From contig JAJRWO010000024.1 in NCBI GenBank assembly GCA_024276775.1, positions 1 to 12,520 of the forward strand: 12,520 nucleotides of DNA, in the 5' to 3' direction. The notes beneath the pieces are model-generated. The model was not told where the DNA came from. It ran no database searches and worked only from the letters and a program-made list of their open reading frames with translations. The DNA comes from Gammaproteobacteria bacterium. GTDB lineage: Bacteria > Pseudomonadota > Gammaproteobacteria > Tenderiales > Tenderiaceae. Every line of letters starts with the position of its first letter. Within the stretch, counting starts at the first letter, position 1. Positions 5,233 to 12,520 of this stretch are shown here, one piece after another. Both the position numbers and the translations under genes were made by a program.

Positions 5233-6521
5233 GAATAAATTCCTTGTTTGTTTGAATAGCCCTGACGTGCCAGTAAGGCACTGCCATAGGCTGCTTCTTG
5301 ATATTGTGTTTCCAGCATGGTCACGCCGAGTAAATATTGGCGTATTTTAGTCCATGCCGAGTTAGCGCTGCCACCACCGGCGCTGCGAATATTGGTGGGG
5401 TAAGGTGCACCCAGTTCTGCGAGCAACTGGTATCCCTGTTGCTCGATTCGGGCCATACCTTCGAGCATGGCTTGAAAAAATACGATGTCATTGTCTGGGC
5501 GTGGCGACAGACAAGGTGGCTTGCGACTGTCAGCAATAGGGAAACGCTCGCCTGAATGGATCAGTGGGTAATAGTTGAGTCCACTGGCACGGTCTGGTGT
5601 TAATTGCGCTGTCATCTCGGTTAATTGTGACTGGCTAAAGTAGTGTCGCAATACTGCACCACCACTGTTTGAGCTACCGCCCACTAACCATTGGTCAGCC
5701 AGCGGTTGGGAATAAACACCGTGTTTGGGTGAAAATATAGGCCGGTCGCTAATCACCTTCATCACCAGGCTGGAACCTAGCGAGGTGACGGCTTCACCGA
5801 TTTGACTGGCGCCTGTGGCGATGAAGGCTGCTGTGCTGTCGGTAGTGCCAGTAACTACCTGTGTTGCCAGTGGCAATTTAAACTGCTGGGCAATTTGCGG
5901 GCTAATTGTTGCAATGGCAGTGCCGGGTTGGTAGACCCTGGGCAGAATTGTCTGATTCACGCCCAACTGTTCCAACCATGCGGGCCAGCATTTATTGATG
6001 ACATCAAAACCCAACTTGAGGCAATTATTGGCATCGCTAATGCCCCACTGGCTGCTCAGTTTGCCAACAATCCAGTCGGCTTGATGCAGAGCGTGTTTTA
6101 CCAGGGGGCCGGGTTGAAGATACAATAATTTTGCCAGCGCCGATGTTGCCCCATGGGCGGCTGATTGCCGCGGGGCTACTTTGTCAATGCGTAACGCTTC
6201 GACCTGGCTACGGCCATCGTTGTACATCAGAGCCGGGGTGAGTGGCTGACCCTTGGCATTGGTCAACAGCAGGGTGCCAGATGTCGCATCCACAGCGATA
6301 CTCTTTACTGATTCAACTTGAATTTGAGTCAGCAGGTCATACATGGTTTTTTGCACGGCTTGCCACCAGATAGTGGCCTCTTGTTCCGTGCGATTGCCAT
6401 CTTGAATGGGCGCTGCCATTGAAGTGCTTGCCTGGGCAACGGGATGGCCGTCGTCATTGATGGCGATAGCACGGCAGCCCGAGGTGCCCAGGTCGATGCC
6501 AATGAAGAGCGCTTGGCTCAT
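5229..6521 (-). CDS. Short FGGY-family sugar kinase, probable D-ribulose kinase type
   Basis: This 430-residue ATP-dependent kinase of the FGGY family phosphorylates a sugar or polyol. The N-terminal phosphate-1 loop is GIDLGTSGCRA (8-18, Asp10). The substrate region holds DATSGT (78-83) and YNDGR (100-104). The probable catalytic base is Asp228 in TGTTDSTAAF. Glycine-rich nucleotide-binding stretches are GGSSNSGGA and SAGGGSANSAW. At 430 residues it is well below the 480-500 of xylulokinases and glycerol kinases, but close to the short branch characterised as SePSK of Synechococcus and plant AtXK-1, which act on D-ribulose. The residue layout (Asp10, Ser81, Asp228) fits that branch. Substrate is therefore an inference, and annotation as xylulokinase is the likely automated label. 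A ribosome site AAAGGT lies about 8 bp before the ATG. The gene is 13 bp after queF and overlaps cysZ by 4 bp. No sugar transporter or isomerase is nearby. Confidence 0.85.
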   Translation of the reverse strand: MSQALFIGIDLGTSGCRAIAINDDGHPVAQASTSMAAPIQDGNRTEQEATIWWQAVQKTMYDLLTQIQVESVKSIAVDATSGTLLLTNAKGQPLTPALMYNDGRSQVEALRIDKVAPRQSAAHGATSALAKLLYLQPGPLVKHALHQADWIVGKLSSQWGISDANNCLKLGFDVINKCWPAWLEQLGVNQTILPRVYQPGTAIATISPQIAQQFKLPLATQVVTGTTDSTAAFIATGASQIGEAVTSLGSSLVMKVISDRPIFSPKHGVYSQPLADQWLVGGSSNSGGAVLRHYFSQSQLTEMTAQLTPDRASGLNYYPLIHSGERFPIADSRKPPCLSPRPDNDIVFFQAMLEGMARIEQQGYQLLAELGAPYPTNIRSAGGGSANSAWTKIRQYLLGVTMLETQYQEAAYGSALLARQGYSNKQGIYS

Positions 6522-6534
6522 TCAGTGACCTTTA

Positions 6535-6924
6535 CTAGGGCAGGGTTACTGGGGTCGGGGGAATCCAGTCTGGACTGCGATGCTCGGCGACCACGGTGGT
6601 ATAGATACCACCGCGGACATTGAAAACCCCCGTCAGGCGCATAAAGCGAGGTTGAGTGGCTGCCACCAGGTCGCTGAGAATATCGTTGGTGACCTTTTCG
6701 TGGAAGGCACCTTTTTCGCGGAATGACCACATGTACATTTTCAGCGCCTTAAGTTCGACGCATTGTTTGTCAGCCACATATTCGATTTTGAATGTGGCAA
6801 AGTCAGGCTGGCCTGTTTTGGGGCAAAGGCAGGTAAACTCAGGCACATCAATGCGGATGGTGTAATCACGCTCGGGCATTGGATTGTCGAATGTTTCCAG
6901 TTCTTTTGTTGATTTTGTTGACAT
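6535..6924 (-). CDS. queF: NADPH-dependent 7-cyano-7-deazaguanine reductase QueF (short type)
   Basis: QueF reduces preQ0 to preQ1 with two NADPH, the step before insertion of the base into tRNA in queuosine synthesis. The 129-residue protein is of the unimodular, B. subtilis-like type rather than the two-domain E. coli type. EFTCLCPKTGQPDFATF (29-45) contains the catalytic Cys34 (nucleophile attacking the nitrile) and Asp41. ELKALKMYMWSFREKG holds the family signature E(S/L)K(S/A)xK. FHE and a GGIYTTV segment complete the fold. A second cysteine, Cys32, sits two residues before the nucleophile where many homologues have Ser. The start follows only a weak ribosome site (GAG about 13 bp upstream) but matches the family. 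It is the first gene of a three-gene cluster, divergent from smc. No preQ1 riboswitch is seen upstream. Confidence 0.94.
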   Translation of the reverse strand: MSTKSTKELETFDNPMPERDYTIRIDVPEFTCLCPKTGQPDFATFKIEYVADKQCVELKALKMYMWSFREKGAFHEKVTNDILSDLVAATQPRFMRLTGVFNVRGGIYTTVVAEHRSPDWIPPTPVTLP

Positions 6925-7004
6925 ATTTATTAAAACTCAATAAGTTAGCGGATATTCATGAATTAGATTGTTGGTATTGCCAGTCTGGCTTCAGGCCTCA
7001 GGTC

Positions 7005-7013
7005 TGGTATGAT
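7005..7013 (+). promoter_or_regulatory. Probable smc promoter (extended -10) in the divergent queF-smc region
   Basis: TGG-TATGAT (7005-7013) is a good extended -10 box, 53 bp before the smc ATG. No convincing -35 hexamer lies 17 bp upstream (TGGCTT). The upstream stretch 6979-7007 has two near-direct copies of CAGTCTGG/CAGGTCTGG and an AGGCCT palindrome, which could bind a regulator. The smc ribosome site is GAAGG (7053-7057). The queF promoter must lie in the same 142-bp interval but I cannot place it. Confidence 0.45.
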
Positions 7014-7066
7014 CGAACGGTATTTTAACGCGAAGTGGCTAGCGTTTCATCTGAAGGTTATTACGA

Positions 7067-10000
7067 ATGCGTCTAAAACATATTAAATTGGCGGGTTTTA
7101 AGTCGTTTGTTGACCCCACCATCATTCCCATGCCCAGCAATATGATTGGTATTGTTGGCCCGAATGGCTGTGGTAAATCCAATACTATTGATGCAGTTCG
7201 TTGGGTGATGGGTGAAAGCTCGGCCAAAAATTTGCGGGGTGACTCCATGACGGATGTCATTTTCAATGGCTCTACTACGCGTAAACCGGTGGGGCAGGCA
7301 ACGGTTGAATTAGTGTTCGAAAATACTGAGGGCAAGTTAGGGGGTGAATATGCCTCTTACAGCGAGATCTCTGTTAAACGCCAAGTGACGCGTGACGGTC
7401 AGTCCAATTACTATTTGAATGGTTCACGCTGTCGGCGTCGTGATATTACCGACATCTTTCTTGGCACTGGTCTGGGACCACGCAGCTATGCCATCATCGA
7501 ACAGGGCACTATCTCTCGTCTGATTGAAGCCAGGCCAGAAGAACTGCGTGTCTTTATTGAAGAAGCCGCTGGTATTTCCAAATATAAAGAGCGGCGTCGC
7601 GAAACCGAAAATCGTATCAAACACAGTCGTGAAAACCTGGCGCGTATTAGTGATCTGCGTGAAGAACTGGGTAAGCGTTTGGCGACGCTGCAGCGTCAGG
7701 CCAATACGGCAGAAAAATACAAAGGTCTTAAGGAAGGAGAACGTAAGCTCAAGGCCGAATTGTTGGCGCTGAAATTTTCTAGCCTGGATAATACCGTGCA
7801 AGCGCGTGATAAACAGATTCAAACCCAGGAAACGGCTTTGGAGGCTCAGATTGCCGAACAGCGCGGCATTGAAGCGGCGATTGAGTCGCAACGTGAACGT
7901 CAAACAGAGAGTAATGAAAAATTTAATCAGGTTCAGGGTCGTTATTATACCCTGGGGTCTGAGATCGCTCGCCTGGAACAGACGATCCAGCATGTCAACG
8001 ATACCCGCTTGCAGCAGGAACGCGATATGCGTGAGGTGGAAGAGGCCTGGATCGAGGCCACTGAGCATTTTCAAAACGATCGTACTGCTTTGGAAGAGTT
8101 GGCCATGTCGCTTGAGGCCAATGAAGAAGAATTGTTGCTTTATCGCGATAAAGAAAGTGAATCTTCGGCAATGTTGGCTGCGGCGGAAGAATCAATGCAG
8201 AACTGGCAGCAGCAGTGGGATGAGTTTAATCAAACCTCATCGGAACATATTCGTGTTGCCGAGGTAGAAAAGACCCGGATTCAACATCAGGAACAGAGCC
8301 TCAGTCAACTGAATCAACGTATCCAGCGGATTGATGATGAGCTTAGTCTATTATCGCCAGGCAGTCTTGAAACAGAGATTGAAGCGCTGCAGCAAACGCG
8401 TGATCAGCATGAAGAACAGCTGGGCCAGTTGCGTCATGAAGTAGAGCAACAGGCCGAGCAGATTCAACATGAGCGTGAACATAGTCAAACGCTAAGTAGC
8501 GAACTGGATGCAGAGCGCAGTCGTCAGCAAAGCATGCGCGGCCGTCTTGCTTCGCTTGAAGCCTTGCAGCAGCAGGCCTTGGGTAAAGGGAATCACAAAA
8601 TCAACGCCTGGCTCAAATCCAAGGGACTGGATAATGCCAGCCGACTGGCACAGAACATCCGTGTAGAGTCGGGTTGGGAACAAGCGGTTGAAGTTGTGCT
8701 TGGGCTGAACCTTGAGTCGGTATGTATTGAAGGCATGGATGCCGTGGCCAGAGCCTTGAGTGACCTTGATCAGGGCGCCTTAACTGTTTTTGATACACAA
8801 GCAGCGACTGTCGCTGTCGGGATTGGTTCGGCGGGCATCGCCTTGTTGGACAAAGTAAGGTCAGATTATTCCATGGCTTCGTTTCTAGGCGGTGTTTACG
8901 CCGCTGACTCGCTTGAACAGGCTTTGTTGCTGCGTGGTCAAATCAAAGCCAATGAATCGATTATTACCCGTGATGGTATTTGGCTGGGGCGCGACTGGTT
9001 GCGCGTTGCGCGTGACTTTGACGAAAAAGCCGGTGTTTTGCAGCGTGAGCAGGAATTGAAGACTCTCGAAGCGGATATAGAAGAAACAGCGGTGCGGGTT
9101 GAAGCGTTGCAGGAAACCTTGCAACAAAGCCGTGCCCGGCAACAGGAATTTGAACACGGCCGAGAAGCGCTGCAAAGTAGTTTGAACCAGATCACTCAGT
9201 CCAAGGCGCAGATAGAGTCACAATTGAGCGCCCGCCAGGAAAGATTGCAACAATATCATAACCGCAAACAGCGGCTTGAAACCGATATAGGCGATCTGCG
9301 CCAGCAACGCCTGGTATCTGAAGCGTCACTATCGGAAATGCGTGCTCGTCTTGATGAAGCGCTTTCCAAGACTGAAAATTTTGAGCAAACCCGCCATGAC
9401 TTGAATCAGCAGCGCGATGAGCGACGTCAGCGTCTTGAACAATGCCGTCAGCAGGCGCGTGAAGATCGTGAACGTGGCCATGAGATAGCGCTGAAACTAC
9501 AGTCAATACGTGCTCAGCTGGACGGCACGCAACAACGCTTTGAGCGTATGCAGGGGCAGTTAAGTCATTTGGAACGGCGTCGTGATGAACTGAAAGGCCA
9601 ACTACAGGGTGACGCTAATCCGCTTGAAAATATGAATCTCGAACTGGCCGCGCAGTTGGCAAAGCGTCTGGCGGTTGAAGAAGGGTTGCAGTTGGCTCGT
9701 CGCACCGTTGAAGAGCTTGATCATGCCATGCGTCAGTTGAATAATGAACGAAACCAGGCAGAGCAGCGGTCTCAGCAGATTCGTTCTGACCTTGAAAAAC
9801 AGCGCATGGACAGTCAGGAATTCAGAGTTCGTTGCCAGACAGTTGAGGAACAGTTTGCCGAAACCGGCTTGGTCATGCAGGAAGTTTTGGTGCCGTTACC
9901 GGCTGATGCCAGTGAGCAGCAGTGGCAGCAACAGGTGAGCGAGACGGGTCAACGCATTCAGCGTCTGGGGGCTATTAATCTCGCTGCGATTGAAGAGTTT

Positions 10001-10576
10001 AAAGAACAGTCTGAACGTAAAACGTATTTGGATAAGCAGAACGAGGATATTACCGATGCCCTAAATACCCTCGAAAATGCCATTCGCAAAATTGATAAAG
10101 AGACCCGTACCCGCTTCAAAGACACTTACGATAAAGTTAACGCAGGGGTTAAAGAATTATTTCCACGCCTGTTCGGTGGTGGCCATGCCTATCTTGAACT
10201 GACCAGTGATGATCTACTGGACACAGGGGTCGCGGTAATGGCGCGCCCTCCGGGTAAGCGTAATTCAAGTATTCATCTGCTTTCAGGTGGTGAAAAGGCG
10301 CTGACTGCGGTAGCGCTGGTGTTTTCAATCTTCCAATTGAATCCGGCACCCTTTTGTATGTTGGATGAGGTAGATGCACCACTCGATGAGGCTAATGTCG
10401 GTCGTTTTTGCAAAATGGTTAAAGAAATGTCTGAGAAGGTTCAGTTTATTTTTATCACACATAATAAAACCACGATGGAAATGTCTGAACATCTCATCGG
10501 TGTCACCATGCATGAACCGGGTGTTTCACGCATGGTAGCGGTTGATGTTGAAGAAGCAGTTCAGTTGGTTGGTTAA
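7067..10576 (+). CDS. smc: Chromosome partition/condensin protein SMC
   Basis: SMC is the ATPase core of the SMC-ScpAB condensin that loads on DNA, extrudes loops and helps chromosomes separate. The 1169-residue length is typical. The N-terminal head starts MRLKHIKLAGFKSFVDPT with Walker A GPNGCGKSN (31-39). The first coiled coil spans about 165-490, rich in Gln, Glu and Arg heptads. The hinge spans about 500-650 (NAWLKSKGLDNASRLAQNI through GIWLGRDWLRVARDF). The second coiled coil spans about 655-1010. The C-terminal head has the ABC signature LLSGGEKALTAVALVF (about 1070-1085) and Walker B with D-loop CMLDEVDAPLDEANV (about 1096-1110). The frame is unbroken. Having SMC rather than MukB separates this organism from the Enterobacterales/Vibrio branch. 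zipA follows after 30 bp, so co-transcription is likely. scpA and scpB are not in the window. Confidence 0.97.
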   Translation: MRLKHIKLAGFKSFVDPTIIPMPSNMIGIVGPNGCGKSNTIDAVRWVMGESSAKNLRGDSMTDVIFNGSTTRKPVGQATVELVFENTEGKLGGEYASYSEISVKRQVTRDGQSNYYLNGSRCRRRDITDIFLGTGLGPRSYAIIEQGTISRLIEARPEELRVFIEEAAGISKYKERRRETENRIKHSRENLARISDLREELGKRLATLQRQANTAEKYKGLKEGERKLKAELLALKFSSLDNTVQARDKQIQTQETALEAQIAEQRGIEAAIESQRERQTESNEKFNQVQGRYYTLGSEIARLEQTIQHVNDTRLQQERDMREVEEAWIEATEHFQNDRTALEELAMSLEANEEELLLYRDKESESSAMLAAAEESMQNWQQQWDEFNQTSSEHIRVAEVEKTRIQHQEQSLSQLNQRIQRIDDELSLLSPGSLETEIEALQQTRDQHEEQLGQLRHEVEQQAEQIQHEREHSQTLSSELDAERSRQQSMRGRLASLEALQQQALGKGNHKINAWLKSKGLDNASRLAQNIRVESGWEQAVEVVLGLNLESVCIEGMDAVARALSDLDQGALTVFDTQAATVAVGIGSAGIALLDKVRSDYSMASFLGGVYAADSLEQALLLRGQIKANESIITRDGIWLGRDWLRVARDFDEKAGVLQREQELKTLEADIEETAVRVEALQETLQQSRARQQEFEHGREALQSSLNQITQSKAQIESQLSARQERLQQYHNRKQRLETDIGDLRQQRLVSEASLSEMRARLDEALSKTENFEQTRHDLNQQRDERRQRLEQCRQQAREDRERGHEIALKLQSIRAQLDGTQQRFERMQGQLSHLERRRDELKGQLQGDANPLENMNLELAAQLAKRLAVEEGLQLARRTVEELDHAMRQLNNERNQAEQRSQQIRSDLEKQRMDSQEFRVRCQTVEEQFAETGLVMQEVLVPLPADASEQQWQQQVSETGQRIQRLGAINLAAIEEFKEQSERKTYLDKQNEDITDALNTLENAIRKIDKETRTRFKDTYDKVNAGVKELFPRLFGGGHAYLELTSDDLLDTGVAVMARPPGKRNSSIHLLSGGEKALTAVALVFSIFQLNPAPFCMLDEVDAPLDEANVGRFCKMVKEMSEKVQFIFITHNKTTMEMSEHLIGVTMHEPGVSRMVAVDVEEAVQLVG

Positions 10577-10606
10577 ATCAATAATTTTACGAAACGGATA
10601 GTGTAA

Positions 10607-11440
10607 ATGGATTCTCTGTTAATTGTACTTATTGTGATTGGTGTCGTCATGATCCTGGCAGGTATCGCCAGGATGCGCAGTAAACGTCGTCATAGTTGGG
10701 ATGAAATTGATCACAGTGTTTTGTTTTCCAAGGACGACCACGATGTTGATATGGTTGTCTCCAGTGCTGTTGTTGTGGATGCTGAAAAAAAGCCTGAGTC
10801 TGACCCGCAACAATTTGATGATTTGGTGGCAGAGAAAGGGGGTGCAGCCCCTGAGACGTTGGCTATTCGCGTTGAAGATGAGCGTGACGAACAGTCAAAT
10901 CAACCCGATTCAGTGGGCGAACGGGCGCGCTCTATGCTTGGAAAATTACGCGGCGAAGCCAAGGACGATGAGGCGACTGACGTGCCAGCGGCGAGTAAAA
11001 AATGCTATAAAAAGGGTGCGCCGGATAAAGTGATCGTGCTCAATGTAATGGCGAGACAAGGACGAACCTTTGTTGGCAAAATGCTGGTGGATGCGATTCA
11101 AGGCGTTGGCATGGAGCACGGTGATATGCAAATTTTTCATTACCAAACGGCGACTGGCCCGACCTTTAGTTTAGCGAGCATGATGCAACCGGGTATCTTT
11201 GATCTTGATAATGTTGACACTATCTCAACGCCGGGTATTAGCCTTTTTATACAAATGCCAAATGCTAATGCGGATGGTTTGTCTGATTTTGATACCATGC
11301 TTGCAACCGCTCAACAACTGGCACAAAAACTCGGTGGTGAATTAAGAGATGAAAGCCGCAGCGTATTAACCCGCTCTGCCATTGAACAGACCCGACAGCA
11401 AATTGCCGAGTATGACTGCAAGTGGTTAGATAACCGCTGA
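10607..11440 (+). CDS. zipA: Cell division protein ZipA
   Basis: ZipA is an inner-membrane protein that tethers FtsZ to the membrane in the early divisome. The 277-residue product has an N-terminal membrane anchor at about 3-22 (LLIVLIVIGVVMILAGIA), followed by a basic stop (RMRSKRRHSW). An acidic low-complexity linker runs to about residue 135. The C-terminal FtsZ-binding domain is at about 140-275: DKVIVLNVMARQGRTFVG, MEHGDMQIFHY, SLASMMQPGIFDLDNVD, STPGISLFIQMPN and MLATAQQLAQKLGGEL. These match the ZipA family well. The ribosome site is weak (GGATAG about 7 bp before the ATG). It sits 30 bp downstream of smc, as in many gammaproteobacteria. The DNA ligase gene ligA that commonly follows is absent and pyrG comes instead. 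Confidence 0.93.
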   Translation: MDSLLIVLIVIGVVMILAGIARMRSKRRHSWDEIDHSVLFSKDDHDVDMVVSSAVVVDAEKKPESDPQQFDDLVAEKGGAAPETLAIRVEDERDEQSNQPDSVGERARSMLGKLRGEAKDDEATDVPAASKKCYKKGAPDKVIVLNVMARQGRTFVGKMLVDAIQGVGMEHGDMQIFHYQTATGPTFSLASMMQPGIFDLDNVDTISTPGISLFIQMPNANADGLSDFDTMLATAQQLAQKLGGELRDESRSVLTRSAIEQTRQQIAEYDCKWLDNR

Positions 11441-11503
11441 GGGGTGGGAATGAGATAACGTTTGCAAATGGCGCTTTGGTTTGCTGTCTATTGGATATTC
11501 TGA

Positions 11504-11541
11504 TTGAGAAAACGTGCCAATTCTGGTAGTCTGCCCCCCCG
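11504..11541 (+). promoter_or_regulatory. pyrG promoter with C-tract at the predicted start site
   Basis: TTGAGA (11504-11509) and TAGTCT (11527-11532) are separated by exactly 17 bp, and TGG precedes the -10 box as an extended element. Six to eight bases further, where transcription should start, is a run of seven C (11534-11540) followed by G. E. coli pyrC and pyrD use C/G start-site switching to sense CTP, and B. subtilis pyrG uses repetitive initiation on a G-run. CTP-sensitive initiation here is an inference from position and gene identity. Confidence 0.55.
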
Positions 11542-11586
11542 TCTTGATCATGTTTTTTTTCCCGCGGCGCAGGTTTTCATAACGAT

Positions 11587-12520
11587 ATGACTAAATTTAT
11601 TTTTGTCACTGGTGGGGTCGTATCTTCCCTGGGTAAGGGGATCGCCTCAGCCTCACTGGCAGCAATTCTTGAAGCAAGGGGGCTTAATGTCACCCTGCTT
11701 AAACTCGACCCTTACATCAATGTTGATCCCGGCACCATGAGCCCGTTTCAACATGGTGAGGTCTATGTGACTGAAGATGGTACTGAGACCGATCTTGATT
11801 TAGGTCACTACGAGCGCTTTGTGCGCACAACCATGGGCCGGCGCAATAACTTCACCACCGGTCGTGTTTACGAAAATGTGATTCGCAAGGAACGTCGTGG
11901 TGATTACCTCGGTGGCACTGTACAGGTGATTCCGCATATCACGGATGAAATAAAGCGTCTGATTATGGAGGGTGCCGAGGGTGCCGATGTAGCCATGGTT
12001 GAGATCGGCGGTACGGTAGGTGATATTGAATCATTGCCGTTTCTGGAAGCGATTCGTCAGATTGGCGTAGAGCTTGGTCGCGACCGTGTGCTGTATATGC
12101 ACTTAACCCTGCTGCCATATATTCCGACTGCAGGTGAACTGAAAACAAAGCCAACCCAGCACTCGGTTAAAGAGCTGCGCTCCATCGGCATTCAGCCCGA
12201 TGTGTTGTTGTGCCGCGCCGAACAGTCGGTGCCGGCCGAAGAGCGACGCAAAATAGCCTTGTTCACCAATGTGGCTCAGCGTGCGGTGATTGAATGTATT
12301 GATACCGACACCATTTATAAAATTCCACGTTTATTGCATGAGCAGGGGTTGGATGAAATTGTTATTCAGCGCCTGCATCTTGATGCCGGTGCCGTGGACT
12401 TGTCTGACTGGGATCAGGTGGTACACAACCTGGCTCATCCCGAGCATGAAGTGAAGATTGCCATGGTTGGCAAGTACATGGATTTGACTGAGGCCTACAA
12501 ATCGTTGACCGAATCTTTGA
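11587..12520 (+). CDS. pyrG: CTP synthase, N-terminal 311 residues (runs off window)
   Basis: PyrG converts UTP to CTP using ATP and glutamine. The window holds the whole synthetase domain and the first residues of the linker to the glutamine amidotransferase domain (full proteins are about 545 residues). The start MTKFIFVTGGVVSSLGKG includes the P-loop with Lys17. KLDPYINVDPGTMSPFQHGE (39-58) has Lys39. DGTETDLDLGHYERF holds the Mg-ligand Asp71, and EIGGTVGDIESLPF carries the Glu that binds Mg-ATP. LLPYIPTAGELKTKPTQHSV is the UTP/CTP-binding segment. The final KIAMVGKYMDLTEAYKSL is the usual junction to the amidotransferase half. The catalytic Cys-His-Glu lie beyond the edge. The ribosome site is poor (AGG about 12 bp before the ATG). 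The frame is open to the last base. Confidence 0.97.
   Translation, partial: MTKFIFVTGGVVSSLGKGIASASLAAILEARGLNVTLLKLDPYINVDPGTMSPFQHGEVYVTEDGTETDLDLGHYERFVRTTMGRRNNFTTGRVYENVIRKERRGDYLGGTVQVIPHITDEIKRLIMEGAEGADVAMVEIGGTVGDIESLPFLEAIRQIGVELGRDRVLYMHLTLLPYIPTAGELKTKPTQHSVKELRSIGIQPDVLLCRAEQSVPAEERRKIALFTNVAQRAVIECIDTDTIYKIPRLLHEQGLDEIVIQRLHLDAGAVDLSDWDQVVHNLAHPEHEVKIAMVGKYMDLTEAYKSLTESL

Noticed and set aside
6925..7066. preQ1 riboswitch upstream of queF
   Set aside because: No C-rich hairpin loop with the A-rich tail of a preQ1-I aptamer could be found in the leader on the minus strand.
7424..8074. 216-codon minus-strand ORF inside smc
   Set aside because: It is a shadow of the smc coiled-coil coding strand; a Phe/Leu-rich product is expected from antisense of Glu/Lys-rich codons.
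11441..11503. Intrinsic terminator after zipA
   Set aside because: The only candidate stem (GCAAA/TTTGC near 11464-11484) is 5 bp, has a long loop and no T-run.
11963..12154. Minus-strand ORF within pyrG
   Set aside because: Antisense shadow of the well-conserved CTP synthase frame.
1..12520. CRISPR array, tRNA or rRNA genes
   Set aside because: No regularly spaced repeats and no cloverleaf or rRNA-like stretches were seen on either strand.

Overview
The window looks like a gammaproteobacterial chromosome outside the enteric group. It carries a full-length SMC condensin (enterics use MukB instead), a ZipA division protein, CysZ, a short unimodular QueF and a DeaD/CsdA RNA helicase. The genus cannot be fixed from the sequence alone. 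From about 2450 to the right end it is conventional core genome. From 1 to about 2450 it is an accessory island made of mobile debris.

Accessory part (1-2453). At the left edge, on the minus strand, is the first 59 codons of a probable ISKra4-type transposase. A small region that reads as an integron gene cassette follows: a possible attC right-end core (GTTAGGC, 202-208), a short ORF on the plus strand that has lost its start through an apparent one-base shift, and at 414-509 the left part of an attC recombination site. In that site the ORF stop codon lies inside the GCCTAAC core, and two nested stems surround a CCGCTACGC-containing tip. The attC stops abruptly where an IS3-type element begins. 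That element (about 520-2143) has 16-bp terminal inverted repeats and an intact orfA, but its orfB is broken by a TGA codon and by a one-base insertion. The other half of the attC is not found on the far side of the IS, so the right junction has been deleted or rearranged. A stretch with no recognisable gene (2144-2453), containing one long-range imperfect inverted repeat, separates the island from the core.

Core part. On the minus strand are deaD (with a leader of roughly 240 nt and an extended -10 promoter) and, transcribed toward it, the tight cluster queF - FGGY sugar kinase - cysZ. Kinase and cysZ overlap by ATGA, and queF and the kinase are 13 bp apart. QueF makes the queuosine precursor preQ1, the kinase most resembles the short D-ribulose/pseudo-sugar kinase branch, and CysZ imports sulfate. 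A 142-bp divergent intergenic region leads to the plus-strand genes smc and zipA (30 bp apart, chromosome condensation and division) and, after its own promoter, pyrG (CTP synthase), which runs off the right edge. The predicted pyrG start site falls in a run of seven C residues, which suggests nucleotide-sensitive initiation.

The most unusual material is the interrupted integron cassette at 202-515, followed by the C-tract at the pyrG start and the mutually exclusive or pseudoknotted pairings in the deaD leader. I did not find convincing evidence for a wholly new multi-gene system.
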